Of a stretch of 61,169 nucleotides of DNA, positions 27,973 to 35,880 are shown one piece after another. Numbering within the stretch: the first letter of the stretch is position 1; each line of letters opens with the position of its first letter. Below the pieces are notes generated by a model. That model was not told the origin of the DNA and made no database searches. It saw only the letters and a list, made by a program, of their open reading frames with translations. This DNA comes from Catenulispora pinistramenti (lineage in GTDB: Bacteria; Actinomycetota; Actinomycetes; Streptomycetales; Catenulisporaceae): positions 1 through 61,169 of the forward strand of contig NZ_JAAFYZ010000037.1 of the NCBI RefSeq assembly GCF_018274385.1, read 5' to 3'. A program made the position numbers and the translations under genes.

Positions 27973-30900
27973 ATGGCCAGCACGAGCGAGGCGGCGTTCC
28001 AGCGCCAGGCCTGGACACCGGAGGAACTGCGCGCCGCTCTCGAAGCGAACGAGAACGAGCCGGCCGGCCGGGCCCGTTCGGTACGCGCCGAGGCGCTGCT
28101 GGCCGCCGCCGACAAGCTGGCCGATCCCGAGACCCAGATCTGTGCGCTGCACACGGTGATCGAAGCCTACGAGCGAGGCGGCGAGAGCTTCCGCTCGCCG
28201 GTGTTGTTCTCCCGGCTCCTGCGCTTGTGGGACCGCCACGGCAAGACCCTGCGCGACGCCAGCCGCCTGGAGTACGAGACGCACTGGGTCTTCAAGTGGA
28301 TGACCTCGGACCTGCTCTCGGTCCCGGAGGTCCCGCTGGCGACGGTCCACGGTTTCGTGGACGAGATGGAACGCCGCTATCGCCTGGCCGGCTACGGCCT
28401 GCGCGCCGTCCACGACCAGCGTTTCCGGATAGCGCAGCACCTGGGCGACGTCGCCGAGGCCGAGAAGCACTTCGGACGCTGGCTGGCAGCCGAGCGCGAC
28501 GCGATGAGCGACTGCCGGGCCTGCGAGCACCTGGCGCAGGGGGTCTGGCGGGCGCAGCGCGGTGACGACGTCGCCGCGCTGCGGCTGTGGCGGCCGACCG
28601 TCGAGAACGAGATCGCGTGTCTGGACGAGCCCGCGAGCACGCTGGCCGCCTCGCTCAAGCCGCTGCTGCGGTTGGGGCGCTTTGACGAAGCGCGCTCTAA
28701 TCACCTGCGGGGCTATCGCCTGCTCCAAGGTCATGTCGAGCTGCGCGCCGCCTTCGGATGGCACCTCGAGTTCTGTGCGCTGACCGGCAACGGGGCCCGG
28801 GGCCTGGAGATCCTTGCGGAGAATCGGCGGCTGTTCGATCCGCCTTTCGAACCGTTGGACTACCTGGAGTTCTTGGCGTGTACCGCGTTGTTGTTGCGCG
28901 GCCACGTCTCGGCCTCAGACCAGATCGTGGCCGGGCCGGAGGGGCGGGACTGGCCGCTCGCGGCGCTGTCGGCCCGCGTGCGGTCTGAGCTCGACGGCCT
29001 CACGGCCCGCTTCGACGCGCGCAACGGCAACGACGCGGTGAGCTCGCGCGTGGCCGCCACGCTCGCGCAGACGCCGCTGATCGAGAAGCTGACGCTGACC
29101 GTCCCCCTGCCGCGTCCGACCGTCCCGCCGCAGCTGATGCCGCACCTCGTGCTGCCGGCGCAGCGCGGGCCGGTCGCCGAGCCGCCCGACCCGGACGCCG
29201 ACGTCGACTTCGACGAACTGCTCGCCGAGGCCCGCCGGCTGTTCAATGTGGCCCACCCCGGCGCGATGAAGATGTGGGAACGGGTCGCGATGGCCGCCGA
29301 GCGCCGCGGCATCGAGCTGGATCTGGAGGCGCGGGCCCAGCTCGCCGAGGAGCGGGCCGCCGACGCGCTCGAACGCGAGGATCTGGAACGTGCCGTCACA
29401 CTGCTCGGTGAGGCGGTCGAGCGTTACGAGGCCGGGGGGTGGGAGGGGCGCGCCGTCGCGGTGCGGGCGCGGAGGCTGTTGGCCGAGGCGCTGACCCAGC
29501 GGACGTACCAACCGATTCCGGAGCCGGCGCTGGCCGAGCTTTACGCGACCGCTCGGGTGCTGCACGCGCGGGGGCTGGCCGAGCCGGAGGACATCCTGAC
29601 TGTCCGGCGGGCGCAGGCTTTTGAGGCGCGCCGGACGACCGAGACCTATCCGGCTGTCGATCTTGTGGCCGACGGTGGCGGCGACCGCGATGACGACCGC
29701 GATGTACTTGGCGATGACCACCGCGACCGCGATACCGGCGGACGCAACACTGGCACCGATCTCGATACCGGTCTCGACACCGACATCGACACCGACACCG
29801 ACATCGACACCGACATCGACCGTGACCGCGAATCAGCCTTCGAAGTCTTCGCGGCCAGCGTCGAGGCCCTGCTGGCCGACGCGATCGAGTTCGACGTCCC
29901 GGCCCGCGCGGCGGCCGCGCACACCATGCGCGCCGAGATCGCCCAGCGCCAGGGCCGGCCGGAGGAGTCGGTGCCGGAGCTGTTGGCGGCCATAGCTTTG
30001 TACGACCGCGCCGAGCGTCCGTGGGCGAATCTGCACCCGAACATGCTCCTCGCGCAGGCCTACCTCGCCTCCGACCGCGACGCCGACGCCGAGCGGGCCG
30101 GGCTGGCCGCCTTGGACATCGCCGACCGCTGGCCCGAACAGCGCTTCCCGGCCGGCTACACCCGCCAGGTGCTGGCCAACGCCACCGGCGGTCAGGGCCG
30201 CTACGACGACAGCGCCGAGCACGCGTTGCACGCCGTGGCGTGGGCCGACCGGTACGGTGTCCCGGACCTGGCCGCCAGCGCCCGGCACAGCCTCGCGTTC
30301 GCCTACGAACAGCTGGGCCGGGACGCGGACGCCGCGGCGATCCTGGAGTCCGCGCTGCCGGAGATGGTCCGGCACCTCGACGATCCGACCGTGGTCAACG
30401 CGCGCTGGGCGTTGGCCCGCTGCCTCGGCCGCCTGGAGGACTACCGGGGCGCGGCCGAGCAGTACCTGCTGGCCGCGGCGATCGCCGAGCACTTCCCGCA
30501 GCAGGGCGGGCACGCGATGCTCGCCGCGTCCGCCGGGCACGCGCTGCGGGCCGCCGGACTGCCGGACGAGGCGCGCCGGGCGTTCGACCGGGCCGTGATC
30601 CTGCTGCGCGTGCTGCCGGACCCGATCAACCTGGCCAAGACCCTCAGGGCGCTGGCCTGGGTGACGTTCGGCGAGTCGGAGGACACCGCGCACGACAGCG
30701 AGCGCGAGGACGTCCTGGACCAGGTGCTGCTGCTGTTCGCGGAGGCGGCGCAGGTGTTGGAGGCGGCCGAGGCGTCCGGCGAGTACGAGCGCGACGCCCA
30801 GGTGATCGCCTACGAACTGGCCGAGACCGACGACCAGCTGGCCCGGCTGCACCTCAACGCCGACCTCGCCGACAAGGCGATGCCGTACGCCGAGCGCGCC

Positions 30901-31098
30901 GCCGTCGGCTTCCGGGCCCTGCTGCCGCACAGCGCGATGGACTACGACTTCTCCGAGCAGATGGTGGCCTGGCTGCTGGACCGGTACGGGAGCCGGGACG
31001 CGGCGCTTGAGCGGCTGCGCGAGGCCATCGCGGCGTGCACGGAGGCCGGGGTCGAGGCGGTGCGGTGCACGGCGTTCCTGGAGCAGCTCTCGGACTGA
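27973..31098 (+). CDS. Large tetratricopeptide-repeat protein, Hsp90 partner candidate
   Basis: 1041 residues from the ATG at 27973, 8 bp after the Hsp90 gene. Nearly all helical, with many degenerate TPR-like helix pairs; clear ones are in the C-terminal third (PELLAAIALYDRAERPWANL, YLLAAAIAEHFPQQ, RAFDRAVILLRVLPDP, EAAQVLEAAEASGEYERD). An acidic Asp/Thr/Ile/Arg linker at about residues 570-620 separates two halves. No signal peptide, membrane helix or enzymatic domain seen. Tight linkage to an Hsp90-family gene recalls eukaryotic Hsp90-TPR co-chaperones, but that is inference. A chance frame merges into it upstream, antisense in character to the Hsp90 reading. Confidence 0.85.
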   Translation: MASTSEAAFQRQAWTPEELRAALEANENEPAGRARSVRAEALLAAADKLADPETQICALHTVIEAYERGGESFRSPVLFSRLLRLWDRHGKTLRDASRLEYETHWVFKWMTSDLLSVPEVPLATVHGFVDEMERRYRLAGYGLRAVHDQRFRIAQHLGDVAEAEKHFGRWLAAERDAMSDCRACEHLAQGVWRAQRGDDVAALRLWRPTVENEIACLDEPASTLAASLKPLLRLGRFDEARSNHLRGYRLLQGHVELRAAFGWHLEFCALTGNGARGLEILAENRRLFDPPFEPLDYLEFLACTALLLRGHVSASDQIVAGPEGRDWPLAALSARVRSELDGLTARFDARNGNDAVSSRVAATLAQTPLIEKLTLTVPLPRPTVPPQLMPHLVLPAQRGPVAEPPDPDADVDFDELLAEARRLFNVAHPGAMKMWERVAMAAERRGIELDLEARAQLAEERAADALEREDLERAVTLLGEAVERYEAGGWEGRAVAVRARRLLAEALTQRTYQPIPEPALAELYATARVLHARGLAEPEDILTVRRAQAFEARRTTETYPAVDLVADGGGDRDDDRDVLGDDHRDRDTGGRNTGTDLDTGLDTDIDTDTDIDTDIDRDRESAFEVFAASVEALLADAIEFDVPARAAAAHTMRAEIAQRQGRPEESVPELLAAIALYDRAERPWANLHPNMLLAQAYLASDRDADAERAGLAALDIADRWPEQRFPAGYTRQVLANATGGQGRYDDSAEHALHAVAWADRYGVPDLAASARHSLAFAYEQLGRDADAAAILESALPEMVRHLDDPTVVNARWALARCLGRLEDYRGAAEQYLLAAAIAEHFPQQGGHAMLAASAGHALRAAGLPDEARRAFDRAVILLRVLPDPINLAKTLRALAWVTFGESEDTAHDSEREDVLDQVLLLFAEAAQVLEAAEASGEYERDAQVIAYELAETDDQLARLHLNADLADKAMPYAERAAVGFRALLPHSAMDYDFSEQMVAWLLDRYGSRDAALERLREAIAACTEAGVEAVRCTAFLEQLSD
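29773..29820 (+). repeat. In-frame 6-bp GAC-rich repeat in the TPR gene
   Basis: Eight near-identical hexamers of the form GAC(A/C)(T/C)C, grouped as 12-bp units, encode alternating Asp-Thr and Asp-Ile pairs. They lie inside a longer Asp/Arg-rich linker (from about 29680). A pure tandem repeat of this kind can change length by slippage without breaking the frame, since every unit is a multiple of three. Confidence 0.8.
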
Positions 31099-31214
31099 GC
31101 CGGTGCACTGTGCGTGCCGGCACCGCGGCCGACAAATTACCCTGCTTTCTCATGCAACGATCCGGGCCCGACCGGTCCTCTTCAGCGGCATGAAGCACGA
31201 AGCGGGGGGTCCGG

Positions 31215-31745
31215 GTGCGGGGTGACGACACCGACGGTTACGACGTGGAGTTCCGCGAGTACATGGTCAGTCGCTGGGGCGGCCTGGTCCGGTTCGCCTA
31301 CGGGCTGACCGGCGACCGCGGCCACGCCGAGGACCTGGCCCAGACCGCGCTGGCGAAGGCGTACGCCTCCTGGTCCCGGGTCCGGCGCGCGGAGGACCCG
31401 GACGCCTACGTCCGCAGGATCCTGATCAACGCCAACCACCGCCGCTTCCGCAAGCGCCGGGTCGAGGAGCGCACCGGCGACGTGCCGGTCGAGGTCCTCC
31501 AGGGCCTGACCGCTGCCGACGACACCGGCGCCTTCGACGAACGCGAGGCACTGATGTCGGCCCTCATGGAGCTGCCGCCCAAGCAGCGCGCGGTCGTGGT
31601 GCTCCGCTACTGGGACGGCCTGACGGAGACTCAGGCCGCCACGGTGCTCGGCTGCTCGGTCGGCACCGTGAAGAGCCAGGCCTCGCGGGCGCTGGCGAAG
31701 CTACGGGCCAGTGCACAGCTTCAGGACGGGAGTTTGACACTGTGA
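31215..31745 (+). CDS. SigE-family ECF RNA polymerase sigma factor
   Basis: 176 residues from a GTG behind GGGGGG. Region 2 (about residues 15-80: FREYMVSRWGGLVRFAYGLT, GHAEDLAQTALAKAYASW) and region 4 (about 110-165: LPPKQRAVVVLRYWDGLTE, VLGCSVGTVKSQASRALAKL) are both clear. This is the actinomycete SigE/M-type subgroup (NF SigE70 style), usually tied to a membrane partner. Stop overlaps the next gene's GTG as GTGA, so the two are coupled. Confidence 0.93.
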   Translation: MRGDDTDGYDVEFREYMVSRWGGLVRFAYGLTGDRGHAEDLAQTALAKAYASWSRVRRAEDPDAYVRRILINANHRRFRKRRVEERTGDVPVEVLQGLTAADDTGAFDEREALMSALMELPPKQRAVVVLRYWDGLTETQAATVLGCSVGTVKSQASRALAKLRASAQLQDGSLTL

Positions 31746-32845
31746 GCGAGGACGAGCTGATCAGCCTGCCTGGCGAGCCTGACGAGGCCGAGTTGTTCAC
31801 CGACCTGGGCCGCTTCCAGACCGGCGCGATCCCGGTCGATGCCGTGCTGAGGCAGGGCAAGGCGATCCGCCGGCGGCGGCGCGTGGTCGGCAGCGGGCTG
31901 CTGGCGGTGGCGGCGGCGCTGACCATCGCGGTGCCGGTGGGACTGGCCTGGGGGCGCGGCCAGGAGGTGTCGGCGGCGTCGGGCCCCAGGATCGTGGTGA
32001 ACCGGCCGACGGGGAGCGCCCACGATGGGTTCCTGCTCTCTGGCCTGTTCAACGGCAAGAAGTGGTCGCTGAAGCTACTCCCTAGCTGCGGCTTCGGACA
32101 GTCATTGCCCAATGGCGATTGCATGGGCATGGTGATCGGCGTCGGCGAATCTCCCGTCACCACACCGGTCGACTTGTATATGGACGACGTGAAGGGCCCA
32201 GGAAGCGATTACTACTTCTACACGCTGGAGTACGGTCCCGAGACCGCCTACGCGGTGGTGACGCTCGGTACGGGGGACCAGGTCACGGTGCCCGGCATCG
32301 ATGTCGACAGTACTCACCGCACCGCCTGGTTCCCGGCCCCGCCTTCGACACCGATTTCGAAGATCGTCGCCTATCGCAAGGACGGTACAGAGATCGGCCA
32401 AACCCCAGACTGGGGGAAGGACATTTCGGACGGCGAGACCCTCGCCACCTGGTTCCGGCCGGATGGCACGCTGCTGTACCCACAGCCGAACGTGGAAGTC
32501 GCCAAGGGCCCGACCGGCGGCGTCGACTGGTCGATCGAGGTGACCCTGGAAAAGTCTGGCCGGTGCTTCTTGTACCGGATCGGCTCGGTCCCGACGACCG
32601 TGTGCCCGGCCTCCGGGACGCCTCCGATGGCCTACATGAACAACATCGGCAAGCCCGGCCCGAAGGATGGCGTCGTCATCGGCGAGGCCGCCGGCGGGGT
32701 CACCCGCGTCGACGTCACCTTCAAGGACGGCACCGTCAAGCGTCTCAACCCCGTCGTCTCGAACGGCCACGCCTTTGTCGGCACCTACGTCCCCGCCGGC
32801 GCCACCGTGGTCTCCATCACCTCCGTGACCGGCACGAACGGCTAA
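31742..32845 (+). CDS. Single-pass membrane protein, sigma-factor partner
   Basis: 367 residues. The N-terminal ~45 residues are acidic and cytoplasmic, followed by RRRRR and one membrane helix (VVGSGLLAVAAALTIAVPVGLAW), then a large extracytoplasmic domain with four Cys (PSCGFGQ, GDCMGM, RCFLYR, TVCPAS). The layout is that of a membrane anti-sigma or sensor, but there is no HxxxCxxC zinc anti-sigma motif, so its mode of sigma control, if any, is unknown. Coupled to the SigE-type gene by a 4-base overlap. Confidence 0.75.
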   Translation: MSEDELISLPGEPDEAELFTDLGRFQTGAIPVDAVLRQGKAIRRRRRVVGSGLLAVAAALTIAVPVGLAWGRGQEVSAASGPRIVVNRPTGSAHDGFLLSGLFNGKKWSLKLLPSCGFGQSLPNGDCMGMVIGVGESPVTTPVDLYMDDVKGPGSDYYFYTLEYGPETAYAVVTLGTGDQVTVPGIDVDSTHRTAWFPAPPSTPISKIVAYRKDGTEIGQTPDWGKDISDGETLATWFRPDGTLLYPQPNVEVAKGPTGGVDWSIEVTLEKSGRCFLYRIGSVPTTVCPASGTPPMAYMNNIGKPGPKDGVVIGEAAGGVTRVDVTFKDGTVKRLNPVVSNGHAFVGTYVPAGATVVSITSVTGTNG

Positions 32846-32858
32846 CAACAGGCCAACC

Positions 32859-32872
32859 GGAATGGCCATTCC
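32859..32872. promoter_or_regulatory. Perfect 14-bp palindrome before purA
   Basis: GGAATGGCCATTCC is fully self-complementary, with partly paired flanks (ACC on the left and CGGT on the right). It lies 14 bp after the upstream stop codon and upstream of the main terminator. It could be a protein-binding site or a small mRNA hairpin; no adjacent regulator points to one reading. Confidence 0.35.
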
Positions 32873-32903
32873 CGGTCACGACGCGGTAAACTCTTGCCGC
32901 AAG

Positions 32904-32944
32904 AGCCCCTGTCGCCGCTTGCGACCAGGGGCTTCCGTCGTTTT
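32904..32944 (+). terminator. Intrinsic terminator before purA
   Basis: AGCCCCTG and CAGGGGCT form the outer stem, and TCGC/GCGA the inner stem; TTTT follows eight bases after the hairpin. It ends the sigma-factor operon and isolates the purA promoter, which must lie in the next 70 bp. Confidence 0.8.
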
Positions 32945-33016
32945 ACACAAAGACGCGTCGCCCTAGAGGGACCTACTGGCAGCTAGTAGGCGTCTAAGCG
33001 TTGGAAAGGCACTTCC

Positions 33017-34300
33017 ATGCCCGCTCTCGTGCTCGTCGGCGCCCAGTGGGGCGACGAAGGCAAGGGTAAGGCCACGGACCTGCTCGGCGGCTCGGTCGAC
33101 TACGTCGTCCGCTATCAGGGCGGCAACAACGCCGGCCACACTGTCGTCATCGGCGACCAGAAGTACGCGCTGCACCTGCTGCCCTCCGGAATCCTCTCGC
33201 CCGGCTGTGTGCCGGTGATCGGCAACGGCGTGGTGATCGACCCCGCTGTGCTGTTCGCCGAGCTCGACGGCCTGGACCAGCGCGGGGTGGACACCTCGCG
33301 GCTGCTGATCTCGGCGAACGCGCATCTGATCACCCCCTATCACCGGACCATGGACAAGGTCACCGAGCGGTTCTTGGGCAAGAACAAGATCGGGACCACC
33401 GGGCGGGGCATCGGGCCGACCTACGCGGACAAGATCAACCGGATCGGGGTGCGGGTCCAGGACCTGTTCGACCCCTCGATCCTGCGGCAGAAGGTCGAGG
33501 GTGCGCTGCGCGACCGGAACCAGATGCTGGTGAAGGTGTACAACCGGCGCGCGCTCAGTGCCGAGGCGGTGGTCGAGGAGTACCTGGGGTACGCCGAGCG
33601 GCTGCGGCCGATGGTCGCCGACACCTCGCTGGTCGTGAACAAGGCCCTGGACGACGGCAAGGTGGTGCTGCTGGAAGGCGGCCAGGGCACGCTGCTGGAC
33701 GTGGACCACGGCACCTATCCGTTCGTCACCTCCTCGAACCCGACCACCGGCGGGGCGTGCACCGGCGCCGGCATCGGCCCCACCCGCATCACCCGCACCA
33801 TCGGCATCCTGAAGGCGTACGCCACGCGCGTCGGGGCCGGGCCGTTCCCGACCGAGCTGTTCGACGAGAACGGCGAGGCGCTGCGCCGCATCGGCCACGA
33901 GTACGGCGTCACCACCGGCCGGGACCGGCGCTGCGGCTGGTACGACGCGCCGGTGGCCCGCTACGCCTCCCGGGTGAACGGTCTGACCGACTTCTTCCTC
34001 ACCAAGCTGGACGTGCTGACCGGCTTCGAGCGGATCCCGGTCTGCGTCGCCTACGACGTGGACGGCGTGCGGCACGACGAGATCCCGATGACCCAGACCG
34101 ACTTCCACCACGCGACGCCGGTCTACGAGGAACTGCCGGGCTGGACCGAGGACATCTCCGGCTGCAAGACCTTCGAGGACCTGCCGAAGAACGCCCAGTC
34201 CTACGTCAAGGCGCTGGAGGACATGTCCGGCGCGCCGATCTCGGCGATCGGCGTCGGGCCGGAGCGCAACGCCACGATCCAGGTGCGCTCGTTCCTGTGA
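33017..34300 (+). CDS. purA: Adenylosuccinate synthase
   Basis: Full-length 427-residue enzyme that joins IMP and aspartate with GTP to make adenylosuccinate, the first step to AMP. The P-loop [24 protein letters not shown] (catalytic His), [13 protein letters not shown] and the C-terminal [13 protein letters not shown] are intact. The ATG follows GGAAAGG. Monocistronic by context; its 3' end is followed by a short tandem repeat and a palindrome. Confidence 0.97.
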   Translation: MPALVLVGAQWGDEGKGKATDLLGGSVDYVVRYQGGNNAGHTVVIGDQKYALHLLPSGILSPGCVPVIGNGVVIDPAVLFAELDGLDQRGVDTSRLLISANAHLITPYHRTMDKVTERFLGKNKIGTTGRGIGPTYADKINRIGVRVQDLFDPSILRQKVEGALRDRNQMLVKVYNRRALSAEAVVEEYLGYAERLRPMVADTSLVVNKALDDGKVVLLEGGQGTLLDVDHGTYPFVTSSNPTTGGACTGAGIGPTRITRTIGILKAYATRVGAGPFPTELFDENGEALRRIGHEYGVTTGRDRRCGWYDAPVARYASRVNGLTDFFLTKLDVLTGFERIPVCVAYDVDGVRHDEIPMTQTDFHHATPVYEELPGWTEDISGCKTFEDLPKNAQSYVKALEDMSGAPISAIGVGPERNATIQVRSFL

Positions 34301-34347
34301 GGGCTGCGCTTGTTCTTTTCAGCGCTGTGCTCGTTCCTGTAAGGGCA
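34285..34347 (+). repeat. Three 21-bp tandem repeats over the purA stop codon
   Basis: Copies at 34285-34305, 34306-34326 and 34327-34347. The first and third differ at only a few bases (GCGCTCGTTCCTGTGAGGGC and GTGCTCGTTCCTGTAAGGGC); the middle is more diverged (GCGCTTGTTCTTTTCAGCGC). The first copy contains the last purA codons and its TGA, so the repeat arose from the gene end. No function is obvious. Confidence 0.7.
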
Positions 34348-34367
34348 TAGTGGCGATCCCTTGACAG

Positions 34368-34397
34368 GTTGCGGCCTCCCGATCGGGAGGCCGCAAC
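34368..34397. promoter_or_regulatory. Perfect 30-bp palindrome before the aminotransferase
   Basis: The half-site is GTTGCGGCCTCCCGA, joined directly to its exact complement. It lies two bases after TTGACA and 15 bp before the aminotransferase ATG, and there is no U-tract after it. It may terminate purA weakly, act as an operator, or fold in the mRNA leader beside the weak GAGG ribosome site. Confidence 0.6.
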
Positions 34398-34412
34398 GGT
34401 ACGTTCTGAGGT

Positions 34413-35774
34413 ATGACTGACGACCTCAAGGCGGCCGGCGCCCAGGTTTTCGCCGACGACCGCGCCCACGTGTTCCACAGCTGGTCCGCGCAGGGGGCCA
34501 TCAGTCCGCTCCCGATCGCCGGCGCCGAGGGTTCCTACTTCTGGGACTACGACGGCAACCGCTACCTGGACTTCTCCTCCCAGCTGGTGAACACCAACAT
34601 CGGCCACCAGCACCCCAAGGTGGTCGCGGCGATCCAGGAGCAGGCCGGCAAGCTGTGCACGATCGCGCCGTCGTTCGCCAACGACGTCCGCGGGCAGGCC
34701 GCCCGGATGATCGCCGAGCTGGCCCCGGGCGACCTGAACTACGTCTTCTTCACCAACGGCGGCGCCGAGGCCGTGGAGAACGCGGTCCGGCTGGCCCGCC
34801 TGCACACCGGCCGCTCCAAGGTGCTCTCCACCTACCGCAGCTACCACGGCTCCACCTCGACGGCCATCTCCCTCACCGGCGACCCGCGCCGCTGGGCCAA
34901 CGACGCTGTGGGCCAATCCACCGGCGGAGCCGTGCACTTCTTCGGCCCGCACCTGTACCGCTCCCACTTCCACGCCACGACCGAGGCCGAGGAGTGTGAG
35001 CGCGCGCTCCAGCACCTTGAGGAGACCATCCAGTACGAGGGCCCGGCGACCATCGCCGCGGTCATCATGGAGACCATCGTCGGCACCGCCGGCGTCCTGA
35101 TGCCGCCGCCGGGCTACCTGGCTGGTGTGCGCGCGCTGTGCGACAAGTACGGCATCCTCTACATCGCCGACGAAGTGATGGCCGGCTTCGCGCGCTCGGG
35201 CGCCTGGCTCGCGATTGACCACTGGGGCGTCACCCCGGACCTGATCACCTTCGCCAAGGGCTCCAACTCCGGCTATGTGCCGATCGGCGGCGTCATCATC
35301 TCCGAGAAGATCCGCGAGACCTTCAAGGACCGCGTGTACCCGGGCGGCCTGACGTACTCCGGGCACCCGCTGGCGTGTGCCTCCATCGTCGCGACCATCA
35401 ACGCGATGCGGGAGGAGAAGACCATCGAGCACGCGGCGTGGCTCGGCGAGGAGGTCTTCGGCCCGGAGCTGCGCGCGATGGCCGAGCGGCACCCGAGCGT
35501 CGGCGAGGTGCGCGGGGTCGGCGCGTTCTGGGCGCTGGACCTGGTCCGCTCCAAGGAGACGCGGGAGATGCTGGTGCCGTACAACGCGGCGGGCGCGGAC
35601 GCGGCGCCGATGAACGAGCTCGCGGCGGCGATGAAGGCCCGCGGCGTGTGGCCGTTCATCAACTTCAACCGGCTGCACGTGGTGCCGCCGTGCAACATCT
35701 CCGAGGCGGACGCGCGCAAGGGGTTGGCGGCGCTGGACGAGGCGCTGGCGGTGGTGGACGTGTACGCGAGCTGA
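34413..35774 (+). CDS. Class III pyridoxal-phosphate aminotransferase
   Basis: 453 residues of the aspartate aminotransferase-fold class III group (beta-alanine, taurine or omega-amino acid type). Landmarks: GAEAVENAVRLARLHTGRSK (phosphate-binding loop), YHGSTSTAISLTGDPRRW, the cofactor Asp in ADEVMAGFARSG, and the Schiff-base Lys in ITFAKGSNSGYVPIGG. Substrate cannot be assigned. Next to it is the Arg/Gly-rich repeat protein, about 100 bp downstream in the same direction. The leader contains the palindrome at 34368. Confidence 0.88.
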   Translation: MTDDLKAAGAQVFADDRAHVFHSWSAQGAISPLPIAGAEGSYFWDYDGNRYLDFSSQLVNTNIGHQHPKVVAAIQEQAGKLCTIAPSFANDVRGQAARMIAELAPGDLNYVFFTNGGAEAVENAVRLARLHTGRSKVLSTYRSYHGSTSTAISLTGDPRRWANDAVGQSTGGAVHFFGPHLYRSHFHATTEAEECERALQHLEETIQYEGPATIAAVIMETIVGTAGVLMPPPGYLAGVRALCDKYGILYIADEVMAGFARSGAWLAIDHWGVTPDLITFAKGSNSGYVPIGGVIISEKIRETFKDRVYPGGLTYSGHPLACASIVATINAMREEKTIEHAAWLGEEVFGPELRAMAERHPSVGEVRGVGAFWALDLVRSKETREMLVPYNAAGADAAPMNELAAAMKARGVWPFINFNRLHVVPPCNISEADARKGLAALDEALAVVDVYAS

Positions 35775-35880
35775 GAGGCGAGCTGAGACGCGGTCTTGGC
35801 GGGTACCCGCCTCATCTGCTGATACGCGGTTGTTCGCGTCCTGAGATCGATCAAGGGGTGGACACCACTAAAGTTGCCAC

